DNA of 9,602 bases from Bacillota bacterium (GCA_021779415.1 JAJYAS010000085.1:1-9602), one strand, 5' to 3'; numbered from the stretch's first letter, positions 1-7,525 are shown. Numbers and translations are program-made. Notes: generated by a model from the letters alone, not told the origin.

Positions 1-805
1 AGCTGATTTTGTTGGGGACTCCCTGCAACTGAGTCAACAAGCCGCTAAAACAGACGCCGAAGTCATTGTTTTTTGCGGTGTGCATTTTATGGCGGAAAGT
101 GCAGCTATTCTATCACCGGATAAAGTGGTGATATTACCCGAGTCTAAGGCGGGTTGTCCTATGGCGGACATGGTTGATGCTGAAGGTTTACGGGCCTATA
201 AAAAGAGGGTTCCCGGAGTTAAAGTGGTCTGTTATGTTAATTCTGCCGCGGAAGTTAAAGCGGAGAGTGATATCTGCTGCACCTCCTCCAACGCGGTGAA
301 GGTAGTACAGTCTTTACAGGGAGAAGAAATCCTATTTATTCCAGATGAAAATCTTGGACGTTATGCTGCACAAATCCTTGGACGAACACTTCAGTTATGG
401 CCTGGGCACTGTAAAACTCATGACCGATTGACGAAGGAAGACATTCTCAAGGCTAGAAAGCAACATTCATTAGCCAAAGTGATTGTACACCCGGAATGTC
501 GTGAAGAGATTTGCCAGGAAGCTGATTATATAGGTTCTACAGCAGGATTAATCGCCTACGCTCAGAACTCAGAGAGTCACGATTTTATTGTGGGGACGGA
601 GTCCGGAATTTTACACCGACTTCATCAAGTTTGTCCGGATAAAGAGTTCTATCTTGCATCAGAGCGCTTAGTTTGCCCGAATATGAAAATGACAACTTTA
701 TCAAAAGTGAGAGATGCACTTAAAACCCTCTCTCCCCGTGTTTCAGTGGAAGAGGAAATACGAGTCAGGGCCAAAGAGGCACTAGACCGAATGCTGGCCT
801 TATAA
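1..805 (+). CDS. nadA: Quinolinate synthase NadA (5' end missing)
   Basis: NadA condenses iminoaspartate with dihydroxyacetone phosphate to give quinolinate in de novo NAD synthesis, using a [4Fe-4S] cluster. The reading frame is already open at base 2, with family-like sequence (FVGDSLQLSQQA, then VIVFCGVHFMAESA). The GTG at base 80 is therefore an internal valine and the true start lies left of the window. About 267 residues are visible; with family members near 300 residues or more, roughly 30 or more are missing. The three expected cluster cysteines are present: in CTSSNA (bases about 278-295), HPEC (about 491-502) and CPNMK (about 674-688). Other family marks are PESKAGCPMADM, LGRY, GTESGI and the final NMKMTT. 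The TAA stop lies 18 bases before nadB. The gene is intact apart from the window edge, and its promoter is not visible. Confidence 0.95.
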   Translation, partial: ADFVGDSLQLSQQAAKTDAEVIVFCGVHFMAESAAILSPDKVVILPESKAGCPMADMVDAEGLRAYKKRVPGVKVVCYVNSAAEVKAESDICCTSSNAVKVVQSLQGEEILFIPDENLGRYAAQILGRTLQLWPGHCKTHDRLTKEDILKARKQHSLAKVIVHPECREEICQEADYIGSTAGLIAYAQNSESHDFIVGTESGILHRLHQVCPDKEFYLASERLVCPNMKMTTLSKVRDALKTLSPRVSVEEEIRVRAKEALDRMLAL

Positions 806-823
806 GAAGCAGAAGAGCAGGGG

Positions 824-2476
824 ATGGGCACGTTGAGACGTTATTTATACCCTTGGTCCAAATCAGACGTAAAGGTCTTTGATTCGGACATACTTGTTTT
901 GGGTAGTGGGATTGCGGGTTTGTATACAGCGATTAAAGCCAGTGACCAATTCCAAGTTACAGTACTTACGAAGAAAACAATTGAAGAAAGCAACACAGAG
1001 CATGCCCAGGGTGGGATTGCGGTAGCTATTGATGTAGCGGACTCCCCAAACTTGCACTTTGAGGACACGTTACTCGCCGGTGCCGGGCTTTGCGACCCAT
1101 CGACAGTAAGGGTCTTGGTCGAAGAGGGGCCCACTTGTGTTGAAGAACTAATGGCCATGGGTGCTCAATTTGATCGCCAAGATGGGGAACTTGCACTCAC
1201 ACGTGAAGGGGCACATAGCCAGCGGAGAATACTGCATGCGCTCGGGGATGCTACGGGATGGGAAATCGAGCGAGCTTTAGTTGCTAGAGTGAAAGAAAGC
1301 CCCAATGTCACCGCCTTAGAAGGACGTTTTCTTGTGGATCTGGTAGAAAATTCTAAAGGGGATATTGTAGGCGCCCTAGTTCTTAATGAGGAAACAGGGG
1401 AGCTGGAAGGGCACTTAGCCAATGCAGTGGTTCTGGCAACCGGAGGGTTGGGGCAAGTTTATCGCTTTACGACGAATCCTAGGGTTGCAACGGGAGATGG
1501 TATGGCAGTTGCCTTGCGTGCTGGGGCAGATTTGATGGATATGGAATTTGTGCAATTTCACCCAACGGCATTGTTAATTCCTAAGGCACCGAGATTTCTT
1601 ATATCGGAAGCTGTGCGTGGAGAAGGTGCACATTTAATTAATGCCACAGGGATACGCTTTATGGATAATGTGCAGGGGAAAGAACTTGCGCCACGCGATA
1701 TTGTTGCTCGAGCCATCTGGAAGGAAATGAACGAGGGAGCAGTGTATTTGGATTTTCGACCCATCGGAGAGGATCGTATTCTGGAACGGTTTCCCACTAT
1801 ACATCAAACTTGTCTGAAGTATGGAATTAATGTATTGACGACCCCCGTGCCAGTTGCCCCAGCTGCCCATTATATGATGGGGGGGATTGCGACAAACTCT
1901 TTTGGGGAAACAAGCCTACCTCATCTTTATGCGGCAGGGGAATGCGCTTGTAATGGGGTTCATGGCGCCAATCGCTTAGCAAGTAATTCTTTGCTGGACG
2001 GATTGGTTTTTGGAGCACGCATCGTAGAGAAAATTAGGGAAAATATAACCAAACTAACACCCCCTTCATGGGCTGGGGTTCTTAGCCCTGAAGGAAGTCA
2101 ACATGAAATAGGAACTCATATGAAGGGGTCGGAAAAGCAATTCGACAACCAAAGTTTGCGGGATCGGATTCAGGACTTGATGTGGGACAGTGTGGGTATT
2201 TTGCGAAATGAGGAGGGTCTCAAGAGGGCCACTGAGTTATTGACAGCTTGGAATCAAGATGACTCATCAGTACGAGGCGTTGATGACCTTGAAACAGCTA
2301 ACATGTTGACGGTGGGGTTGCTTATTGCAAAAGCTGCTCTCAATCGTAAGGAGAGTCGAGGTGGGCATTTTCGATCAGATTATCCGCTGCGGTTTGACGA
2401 ACTCTGGAGTAACCACTCTTTGCAACGTAAGGAGGGATATGATGTACACTACGTTCCAGTTTCAGGAACTGATTGA
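824..2476 (+). CDS. nadB: L-aspartate oxidase NadB
   Basis: NadB is an FAD flavoenzyme that oxidises L-aspartate to iminoaspartate, the substrate passed to NadA. The product has 550 residues, within the family range. An N-terminal dinucleotide-binding motif GSGIAG is at residues 27-32. It is followed by EHAQGGIAVA (59-68), the HPTAL segment (246-250), RGEGAHLIN (265-273), APRDIVARAI (289-298, whose Arg matches the catalytic Arg of E. coli NadB), HYMMGGI (349-355) and the FAD-contacting AAGECACNGVHGANRL (370-384). The C-terminal helical part ends in the family's typical NRKESRGGHFRSDYP. These motifs resemble those of succinate dehydrogenase/fumarate reductase flavoproteins, but the position between nadA and nadC settles the identity. 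The ATG start follows a weak purine-rich stretch (AGAGCAGGGG). The 3' end overlaps nadC by 35 bases, which suggests translational coupling. Confidence 0.96.
   Translation: MGTLRRYLYPWSKSDVKVFDSDILVLGSGIAGLYTAIKASDQFQVTVLTKKTIEESNTEHAQGGIAVAIDVADSPNLHFEDTLLAGAGLCDPSTVRVLVEEGPTCVEELMAMGAQFDRQDGELALTREGAHSQRRILHALGDATGWEIERALVARVKESPNVTALEGRFLVDLVENSKGDIVGALVLNEETGELEGHLANAVVLATGGLGQVYRFTTNPRVATGDGMAVALRAGADLMDMEFVQFHPTALLIPKAPRFLISEAVRGEGAHLINATGIRFMDNVQGKELAPRDIVARAIWKEMNEGAVYLDFRPIGEDRILERFPTIHQTCLKYGINVLTTPVPVAPAAHYMMGGIATNSFGETSLPHLYAAGECACNGVHGANRLASNSLLDGLVFGARIVEKIRENITKLTPPSWAGVLSPEGSQHEIGTHMKGSEKQFDNQSLRDRIQDLMWDSVGILRNEEGLKRATELLTAWNQDDSSVRGVDDLETANMLTVGLLIAKAALNRKESRGGHFRSDYPLRFDELWSNHSLQRKEGYDVHYVPVSGTD
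2429..2436 (+). promoter_or_regulatory. Ribosome binding site that sets the nadC start
   Basis: AAGGAGGG is a near-perfect Shine-Dalgarno sequence lying inside the end of nadB. Two ATG codons follow in frame, at 2439 and 2442. The gap to the first is 2 bases and to the second 5 bases. The second is more plausible sterically. The site also argues against in-frame starts further upstream within nadB. Confidence 0.75.
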
Positions 2477-3314
2477 TCGGGCATTGAAAGAAGACATTGG
2501 GACGGGGGACCTCAGTACCAGAATTATGCCTGAAGAGTTGACTGGGGCAGCTAAACTTTATGCTAAACAAGAAGGTGTGGTCGCTGGTTTGTCACTTGTT
2601 GAAGCGGTCTTTCAGCGTGTCGATCCTCGGATTCAGGTCTATAGGTTGGTCGAAGAAGGGGATACTGTGAAAGTTGGAGAGGTTGTGCTAGAACTAGCTG
2701 GCCCTTTTAGCAGTATATTGCAGGGAGAGCGAACGGCATTAAATTTCTTACAACATCTCTCAGGAATCGCAACCGCAACAAAACGAGCGGTTGATCAGGT
2801 TGCAGGGCTTCAAGTTAGGATTGTGGATACACGAAAAACCCTTCCAGGATGGCGCACGTTACAGAAGTATGCGGTTAGAGTAGGTGGTGGACAGAATCAT
2901 CGGTTTGGTCTTTATGATGCGGTGATGTTAAAGGATAATCATCTTGCTGCTGTGGGTGGATTAACAGAGGCGGTCAAACGGATCAGGGCCCAAGTGGGGC
3001 ATATGACGAAGATAGAGGTTGAGTGTGAGACCATCGACCAGGTAAAAGAAGCCATAATTTGTGGGGTCGATGTGATAATGCTCGACAACATGGGAATAGA
3101 AGAAATGCGGGAAGCGGTTCTGTATATCGACAAGCGTGCAATCGTTGAAGCTTCGGGGGGGATGGGGGAAGGACGCCTCCGCGCTGTGGCCGAGACGGGG
3201 GTCGACTTGATCTCGATTGGTGCTTTGACCCACTCGGTAAAGGCTTTGGACTTTAGCCTGGATCTCGGTGAGATTAAAGCTACGACGCGGAAAAGTTGGG
3301 AAAGAGGAATCTAA
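2442..3314 (+). CDS. nadC: Nicotinate-nucleotide pyrophosphorylase (carboxylating) NadC
   Basis: NadC joins quinolinate to phosphoribosyl pyrophosphate with loss of CO2, giving nicotinate mononucleotide and completing the de novo branch begun by NadB and NadA. The start at 2442 gives 290 residues, the usual family length. The frame stays open upstream to 2325, but that part lies inside nadB and encodes nothing NadC-like. Visible family motifs are LKEDIGTGDLSTR (15-27), GERTALNFLQ (95-104), DTRKTLPGWR (119-128), GGGQNHR (138-144), VMLKDNH with its Lys (151-157), IEVECET (191-197), MLDN (213-216) and VEASGGM (225-231). The fold is an alpha/beta barrel with an N-terminal sandwich domain. The gene overlaps nadB by 35 bases, and its TAA stop is followed at once by the birA ATG. 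ATG 2439 is the alternative start, one residue longer. Confidence 0.95.
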   Translation: MYTTFQFQELIDRALKEDIGTGDLSTRIMPEELTGAAKLYAKQEGVVAGLSLVEAVFQRVDPRIQVYRLVEEGDTVKVGEVVLELAGPFSSILQGERTALNFLQHLSGIATATKRAVDQVAGLQVRIVDTRKTLPGWRTLQKYAVRVGGGQNHRFGLYDAVMLKDNHLAAVGGLTEAVKRIRAQVGHMTKIEVECETIDQVKEAIICGVDVIMLDNMGIEEMREAVLYIDKRAIVEASGGMGEGRLRAVAETGVDLISIGALTHSVKALDFSLDLGEIKATTRKSWERGI

Positions 3315-4295
3315 ATGGTACGTCATGACATCCTTAATCTCCTCGTCGCGAACTCCGAAGACTATGTGTCTGGAGAAAGAATTAGTCAGCAATTGAATGT
3401 CACTAGGGCAGCCATCTGGAAACAGATTAAAGTTCTAAAAGAAGAAGGGTTTGAGATAGAGGCCCAAACAAAAAGGGGTTACCGCTTGTTGAAAACTCCC
3501 TTTACCTTAAATGAGTGGGTTTTAAAGCGGGCGTTGACTACAACATCATTGGGACACCTGATCAACCTTGAAGATCAGCTGGAATCGACAAACGTTCGAG
3601 CCAAGGAACTTGCTCGCCAAGGTGGAGTCCATGGCCAAATTGTTTTGGCAAATTGTCAGAGCGGGGGAAAAGGGCGGTTACAGCGACATTGGGAATCTCC
3701 GGCGGGTGGACTTTGGATGTCTGTGGTACTAAGGCCTAATTTGTCCTTGGCGGATGCCTCAAAATTAACCCTAGCTGCGAGTGTTGCAATTGTTAACGCG
3801 TTAGAGCAGCTCTTTCAGTTGCGTATTGGGATTAAATGGCCAAACGATCTTATTTTTGAAGGTCAGAAAATCGCTGGAATTCTAGGAGAAGTTGTGGGTG
3901 AATGGAATTCCGTTCAAACCTTGATTCTGGGTATGGGGATAAACGCAAATTTTCCCTATACACAATTAAATACTGCCTTCAACGCGACGACACTTTTTGA
4001 AATTTTGGGGTATGAAGTAGACCTGAATCTATTAGCGGCTGAAATCTTAAAGCAATTAGAAAATGAATTAGGGTTACTCGAAAGGAAAAGGTTTGAGGAG
4101 CTAAGGCACAGTTGGTCGGAAAGAGCTGTCGGTTTGGGCGAAGAAGTAAGAATCCTTCGAGGGGAGCAAGTGTTTCAGGGCGTTTTTAAGGGAATATTAA
4201 TTGATGGAGAACTTCTTCTAGAAACGGAGGATGGAGAAAAATGCTTCAATGCCGGAGAAGTCCAACTTCGTTCCAAATTGGGCAAGTATTTCTAG
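3315..4295 (+). CDS. birA: Bifunctional biotin-protein ligase / biotin operon repressor BirA
   Basis: BirA activates biotin with ATP to biotinyl-AMP and attaches it to a lysine of biotin carboxyl carrier proteins. Versions with a DNA-binding domain also repress biotin genes when loaded with biotinyl-AMP. The 326-residue product has that longer architecture: an N-terminal winged helix-turn-helix (about 1-60, with VSGERISQQLNVTRAAIWKQ), a central catalytic domain and a small C-terminal beta domain (about 255-326). Catalytic marks are ESTN (90-93), the biotinyl-AMP loop GGKGRLQRHW (117-126), SPAGGLW, KWPND (174-178) and GILGE. The loop has Lys where many homologues have the first Arg of GRGR, while the second Arg is kept. 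The ATG directly abuts the nadC stop. A matching BirA operator lies just downstream, before bioY, which supports the repressor role. Confidence 0.95.
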   Translation: MVRHDILNLLVANSEDYVSGERISQQLNVTRAAIWKQIKVLKEEGFEIEAQTKRGYRLLKTPFTLNEWVLKRALTTTSLGHLINLEDQLESTNVRAKELARQGGVHGQIVLANCQSGGKGRLQRHWESPAGGLWMSVVLRPNLSLADASKLTLAASVAIVNALEQLFQLRIGIKWPNDLIFEGQKIAGILGEVVGEWNSVQTLILGMGINANFPYTQLNTAFNATTLFEILGYEVDLNLLAAEILKQLENELGLLERKRFEELRHSWSERAVGLGEEVRILRGEQVFQGVFKGILIDGELLLETEDGEKCFNAGEVQLRSKLGKYF

Positions 4296-4385
4296 AGCTT
4301 TTTTAGGGGTATGCTTGGTCAAAATGGTTATGGGTAAAAGGTTTTTGTATACTTAAGGAGATGGCCTTGCAAGTTACATAGTTCC

Positions 4386-4419
4386 ATTGTAAACTTTTAT
4401 ATAATATTAGGTTTACAAT
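4386..4419 (+). promoter_or_regulatory. BirA operator overlapping the bioY promoter
   Basis: Two perfect 9-base inverted arms, ATTGTAAAC (4386-4394) and GTTTACAAT (4411-4419), are separated by 16 bases. The arms and spacing match the known bacterial BirA site (TTGTAAAC, 14-16 bases, GTTTACAA). A perfect -10 hexamer TATAAT (4400-4405) lies inside the spacer; the matching -35 is poor (TTACAT at 4374-4379, 20 bases upstream). The right arm ends one base before the bioY ribosome binding site. Holo-BirA bound here would cover the promoter and repress bioY when biotin is plentiful. The site is seen directly; the repression is inferred from the family. Confidence 0.9.
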
Positions 4420-4435
4420 AGGAGGGGGACTTGTT

Positions 4436-4978
4436 ATGAAAACTAGGAAATTAGCCATGACGGCTGTTATGGCAGCACTGATGTGTTTGGCAGGGATGTT
4501 AGTTCATTGGGTTTCGCCGGCGTTGGTTCCTTTTAGTATTTTGCCTGTTTTAGTTTTAATTTCCGGTATTATTCTTGGAGCTGAGTATGCGGCGATGGCC
4601 ATGGTGGTGTATTTGGTATTGGGCCTCTTTGGACTGCCGGTTTTTTCATCCGCTCCATTTAGTGGATTTGGTTACATACTAAAGCCAACTTTTGGATTTC
4701 TGTTGGGCTATGTGGTCGCCGCTTATGTTGTGGGTAAAGTGTATCGCGAAGGAAGTCTTTGGCGGGCAATTGCTGGCGTATTTGCTGGACTTGTCACCTT
4801 ATATGTGGTTGGGTTAAGCTATCTCTATATAATTTTATCTTGGGTTTTGCACCGCCCGACAAGTGTCGCCGGTGTTATAATGATTGGTTTAGTACCCTTT
4901 ATTTTGGGGGATCTGATTAAGGCCGGTATTGCCGTCTGGGTCGGACAGGAAGTGGTTCGCCGGCGTCAAGCCTCCTAA
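4436..4978 (+). CDS. bioY: Biotin transporter substrate-binding subunit BioY
   Basis: BioY is the integral-membrane S component that captures biotin for an energy-coupling-factor (ECF) type importer. The 180-residue product is strongly hydrophobic, with about six membrane segments. It shows family signatures: GLFGLPVFSS (63-72), the glycine-rich SGFGYILKPTFGFLLGY (76-92) and PFILGDLIKAG near the C terminus (154-164). The ATG is preceded by a strong AGGAGGGGG ribosome binding site. No genes for the ECF ATPases or T component are in the window, so BioY either uses a shared module encoded elsewhere or acts alone. The BirA operator immediately upstream and birA as the preceding gene independently support biotin as the substrate. 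It is 36 bases from coaX with no terminator between, so co-transcription is likely. Confidence 0.94.
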   Translation: MKTRKLAMTAVMAALMCLAGMLVHWVSPALVPFSILPVLVLISGIILGAEYAAMAMVVYLVLGLFGLPVFSSAPFSGFGYILKPTFGFLLGYVVAAYVVGKVYREGSLWRAIAGVFAGLVTLYVVGLSYLYIILSWVLHRPTSVAGVIMIGLVPFILGDLIKAGIAVWVGQEVVRRRQAS

Positions 4979-5014
4979 AGGATCGCTTACTTAGCCAGAA
5001 GGAGCGTTATTTTT

Positions 5015-5782
5015 ATGATTCTATTATTTGATGTGGGCAATACAAACATTGTGTTGGGGGTTTATGATGAGAGGACGCTAACCCATCATTGGAGAGTGTC
5101 CACAGATAAGTCTCGAACTGTAGATGAATATGCAGTTGTTATTAAAAATTTATTTGATTTTAGTGGCTTAACCTTTCAAAAAATGAGTGCAGTCGTTATT
5201 TCCTCGGTAGTCCCTCCGGTAATGCCAACGCTAGAAGCGCTTGCTCGAAAGTATTTCGGCGTAGAACCTCTTGTTGTGGGGCCTGGCGTTAAAACTGGAA
5301 TGCCTATTGTCTATGATAACCCTAGAGAGGTTGGGGCTGACCGTATTGTAAATGCCGTCGCTGCATATTCTAAATATGGGGGACCGCTCGTTATTGTGGA
5401 TTTTGGCACAGCTACCACATTCTGTGTGGTTTCGAAACGTGGAGAATACTTGGGTGGGGCGATTGCTCCTGGAATCGGGATCTCGACAGAAGCATTATTT
5501 CAGAGGGCGTCAAAGTTGCCTCGTATTGAGGTGGTTAAGCCTTCATCAGTGATTGCGAAGAATACTGTTGCAGGAATGCAATCCGGAATTTATTATGGAT
5601 TCACGGGTCAAGTTGACGGTATTGTTAGGCGTATGAAAGAGGAAATGGGAGCAGAGACAAAAGTAATTGCCACCGGTGGTTTAGCTAAATTGATCTCTCA
5701 AGAATCAACAATGATTGAGACTGTAGATCCGTTTTTAACACTTGAGGGACTTTTATTGATCTATGAACGCAACCGGAAATAG
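5015..5782 (+). CDS. coaX: Type III pantothenate kinase CoaX
   Basis: CoaX phosphorylates pantothenate, the first step of coenzyme A synthesis. The type III enzyme belongs to the ASKHA (acetate kinase/Hsp70/actin) fold and, unlike type I CoaA, is not feedback-inhibited by CoA. The 255-residue length is typical. The nucleotide-binding phosphate loop DVGNTN is at residues 6-11, GADRI with the likely catalytic Asp at 107-111, the second phosphate motif DFGTATT at 129-135, GGAIAPGI at 147-154 and the adenosine-side motif IATGGLA at 218-224. The ATG follows AGAAGGAG with 10 bases between. It is 18 bases upstream of dusB and 36 bases downstream of bioY. No other pantothenate or CoA gene is in the window. 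Confidence 0.96.
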   Translation: MILLFDVGNTNIVLGVYDERTLTHHWRVSTDKSRTVDEYAVVIKNLFDFSGLTFQKMSAVVISSVVPPVMPTLEALARKYFGVEPLVVGPGVKTGMPIVYDNPREVGADRIVNAVAAYSKYGGPLVIVDFGTATTFCVVSKRGEYLGGAIAPGIGISTEALFQRASKLPRIEVVKPSSVIAKNTVAGMQSGIYYGFTGQVDGIVRRMKEEMGAETKVIATGGLAKLISQESTMIETVDPFLTLEGLLLIYERNRK

Positions 5783-5800
5783 TTAATAAGAGGATTTGAG

Positions 5801-6766
5801 ATGAAATTAGGACAGTATGAACTTGAGGCTCCTGTATTTTTGGCGCCATTGGCAGGGGTGACGGATAAGGCATTTCGGGAAACGGTCCGTGCGGTCGGTG
5901 GGAAGTATGTTTGGACCGAAATGATCAGTGATAAAGCGTTGAACTATCAAAATTCAAGAACCTTGAATATGCTGGATTTAAGTGGAGAGGCCGAACCGCG
6001 GATTGTTCAGCTTTTTGGGTCGGACCCTGAGACAATGGCTCGTGCAGCGTTATTGGCTTTAGAATGCAGGGCCAATGTTATTGATATTAATATGGGATGC
6101 CCTGCACTAAAGATTGTTAAGAATAATGAAGGCTCGGCTCTGCTTAAGGATCTTCCTCGTGCACAAGCTATTGCTTCAGCTGTTGTGCGTGCTGTTAAGG
6201 TACCCGTGACGGTAAAAATACGCCTTGGCTGGAACGACGATAAAATTGTGGCAATCGAACTGGCGAAGCTCCTTGAATCTGTAGGGGTCCAAATGCTAAC
6301 AGTTCATGCAAGAACTCGAGAACAATTTTATTCTGGTCATGCTGATTGGGATTGGATTCGACGAGTTAAGCAAGAAGTAAGTATTCCGGTCATTGGAAAC
6401 GGCGATGTTTTCACCCCAGAAGATGCTAGGAGAATGATCGAGCAAACGGGATGTGATGGGGTAATGATCGGACGAGGTGCCCTTGGAAACCCATGGCTCA
6501 TTCCGCGCACCCAGCATTTTTTAAGGTATGGCACATTATTGCCTGAACCGCTCATCGAAGAACGCATCATAGTTGCAATGCAACATTTCGATCGAGTGTT
6601 GCGCTATAAGGGTGAACGTATTGGCCTCAATGAAATGCGGAAACACGCGGTGTGGTATATTAAAGGGGTTAGGAAAGCGGCTCAACTTAGAGACGAAATT
6701 ATGCAAACAAGATCACACGATGAAATGCGTGCGGTTTTCAGCCGAATCCTGCAAGCTGAAGCATAG
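5801..6766 (+). CDS. dusB: tRNA-dihydrouridine synthase (DusB type)
   Basis: This is an FMN- and NADPH-dependent enzyme that reduces specific uridines of tRNA to dihydrouridine. The 321-residue product has an N-terminal TIM barrel beginning [12 protein letters not shown] (15-26). Next come IVQLFGSDP, the catalytic cysteine in [10 protein letters not shown] (97-106, Cys100), GSALL, VKIRLGW (138-144), [12 protein letters not shown] (168-179), FMN-phosphate contacts GNGD (199-202) and GRGALGNPW (224-232). A C-terminal helical tRNA-binding domain contains [11 protein letters not shown]. NMGCPxxKIV followed by GSALL fits the DusB subgroup. The start follows AGAGGA with about 7 bases between. dusB relatives near coaX and lysS are known in other Firmicutes. 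No convincing terminator follows; the next promoter is that of greA. Confidence 0.93.
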   Translation: MKLGQYELEAPVFLAPLAGVTDKAFRETVRAVGGKYVWTEMISDKALNYQNSRTLNMLDLSGEAEPRIVQLFGSDPETMARAALLALECRANVIDINMGCPALKIVKNNEGSALLKDLPRAQAIASAVVRAVKVPVTVKIRLGWNDDKIVAIELAKLLESVGVQMLTVHARTREQFYSGHADWDWIRRVKQEVSIPVIGNGDVFTPEDARRMIEQTGCDGVMIGRGALGNPWLIPRTQHFLRYGTLLPEPLIEERIIVAMQHFDRVLRYKGERIGLNEMRKHAVWYIKGVRKAAQLRDEIMQTRSHDEMRAVFSRILQAEA

Positions 6767-6796
6767 ATTATGTCGAAAAAAGGAAACATATGATAG

Positions 6797-6866
6797 CATT
6801 ACTCGTTTAGAGGAAAAGTAGTATCCTTGACAATATTTTGCAAGGTCCTTATAATAACGAGTAATG
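6797..6866. repeat. Perfect 11-base inverted repeat bracketing the greA promoter
   Basis: CATTACTCGTT (6797-6807) and its exact reverse complement AACGAGTAATG (6856-6866) are separated by 48 bases that hold the whole greA promoter. The right arm begins on the base after the -10 hexamer and covers the predicted start site. The left arm ends 19 bases before the -35. A smaller CCTTG/CAAGG pair (6825-6829, 6841-6845) is nested inside. It could be a pair of operator half-sites or an RNA stem in read-through transcripts from dusB. No U-tract follows, so it is not a terminator. Confidence 0.75.
6827..6855 (+). promoter_or_regulatory. Consensus sigma-A promoter of greA
   Basis: TTGACA (6827-6832), 17 bases, TATAAT (6850-6855): both hexamers and the spacing equal the housekeeping consensus. 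Transcription should start near 6861-6863, giving an untranslated leader of about 125 bases before greA. The promoter lies within a perfect 11-base inverted repeat described separately. Confidence 0.85.
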
Positions 6867-6872
6867 TAATTG

Positions 6873-6961
6873 AGGAATCTTTCAAGGAGTTCCTAGATTT
6901 AAAGGGAGTACGCATACAAGGCTTTTAGAAAGGTGCGCGACAACTAGATGCGCAATGCGTA
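6873..6961 (+). other. Structured greA 5' leader
   Basis: Two foldable units lie in the predicted greA leader. In the first, AATCT (6876-6880) can pair with AGATT (6895-6899), with AGG/CCT inside; this competes with an AGGAA/TTCCT pairing (6873-6877, 6890-6894). In the second, TACGCAT (6909-6915) pairs exactly with ATGCGTA (6955-6961). Directly inside on the 3' side, TGCGC (6934-6938) pairs with GCGCA (6950-6954), leaving an 18-base bulge on the 5' side only. I recognise no known riboswitch. The pairings are seen directly, but folding in the cell is untested. Confidence 0.45.
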
Positions 6962-6987
6962 GGACGAGAAAAGGGAGCGAGAAAACT

Positions 6988-7458
6988 ATGGCTGAAAAAG
7001 AAGTCATTCTAACTTTAGAAGGCCTCAAAAAACTTGAGGAAGAGTTAGAACTGTCTAAAACAGTAAAGCGGCGGGAAGTTGCTTCACGTATTAAGCAAGC
7101 CATCGACTTTGGAGATATTAGCGAAAACTCCGAGTACGATGATGCTAAGAACGATCAGGCATTTATCGAAGGCCGTATTATTACTCTCGAGAAAATGCTT
7201 AGAAACGCGCGAGTAATTGATGAAGTTGAAGGAACAGATGTTGTGACATTAGGCGCTAAAGTTCGTCTAAAAGATGTTGACTTTGGGGATGAGGAAGAAT
7301 ATTTTATTGTGGGTTCGGCTGAGGCAGATCCAGGTACGAATAAAATTTCCAATGAGTCACCGGTTGGAAAAGCAGTTCTAGGCCAGACAAAAGGGTCGAT
7401 TGTAGAAGTCAATGTTCCCGCAGGTATTTTACACTATCAAATTCTAGATATTAAATAG
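6988..7458 (+). CDS. greA: Transcription elongation factor GreA
   Basis: GreA enters the secondary channel of RNA polymerase and stimulates cleavage of backtracked transcripts, rescuing stalled complexes. The start at 6988 gives 156 residues, matching the usual 157-158. It has the N-terminal antiparallel coiled coil (about 1-75) with the tip signature GDISENSEY (42-50), whose Asp43 and Glu46 correspond to the catalytic acidic pair of E. coli GreA. The C-terminal FKBP-like domain contains [13 protein letters not shown] (124-136). The ATG is preceded by AAGGGAG with about 10 bases between. An in-frame ATG at 6955 would add 11 Arg/Lys-rich residues but lacks a ribosome binding site and falls in the leader hairpin, so I reject it. 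It has its own consensus promoter, a structured leader and a downstream terminator, so it is probably a single-gene transcript plus read-through from dusB. Confidence 0.95.
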   Translation: MAEKEVILTLEGLKKLEEELELSKTVKRREVASRIKQAIDFGDISENSEYDDAKNDQAFIEGRIITLEKMLRNARVIDEVEGTDVVTLGAKVRLKDVDFGDEEEYFIVGSAEADPGTNKISNESPVGKAVLGQTKGSIVEVNVPAGILHYQILDIK

Positions 7459-7466
7459 GACCATGA

Positions 7467-7501
7467 AATTCATAGATAATTATTGAGTTATCTTATGAAT
7501 T
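7467..7501 (+). other. AT-rich hairpin just after greA
   Basis: AATTCATAGATAA (7467-7479) pairs with TTATCTTATGAATT (7488-7501) over 13 base pairs with one bulged T, leaving an 8-base loop. It starts 9 bases after the greA stop and has no U-tract. It may protect the 3' end of the message from exonucleases or pause polymerase before the stronger terminator at 7526. The role is inferred. Confidence 0.5.
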
Positions 7502-7525
7502 AGGTATTGAAAATAAGTTTATTTG

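Noticed and set aside
80..82. GTG at 80 as the nadA start
   Set aside because: The frame is open to the window edge and encodes conserved NadA sequence upstream of this codon, so it is an internal valine (FCGVHFMAES).
2325..2441. Longer nadC starting within nadB
   Set aside because: The added 39 residues are not NadC-like, overlap coding sequence of nadB, and a strong ribosome binding site points to 2442.
2961..3392. 143-codon open frame on the minus strand across nadC/birA
   Set aside because: It is antisense to strongly conserved genes, resembles no family I know, and has no supporting signals.
4351..4382. Short ORF with ribosome binding site (AAGGAG then ATG) upstream of bioY
   Set aside because: The gap is only one base and the peptide six residues, ending before the operator; translation is implausible.
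6573..6821. Open frame of 82 codons overlapping the end of dusB
   Set aside because: It is a shifted-frame shadow of dusB with an unnatural composition and no ribosome binding site.
6948..6962. Tiny leader peptide ATG CGC AAT GCG TAG before greA
   Set aside because: There is no ribosome binding site and only four codons; it is better explained as part of the hairpin arms.
6955..6987. Upstream in-frame start for greA
   Set aside because: There is no ribosome binding site before it, the extra residues are not family-like, and the codon lies in the leader hairpin.
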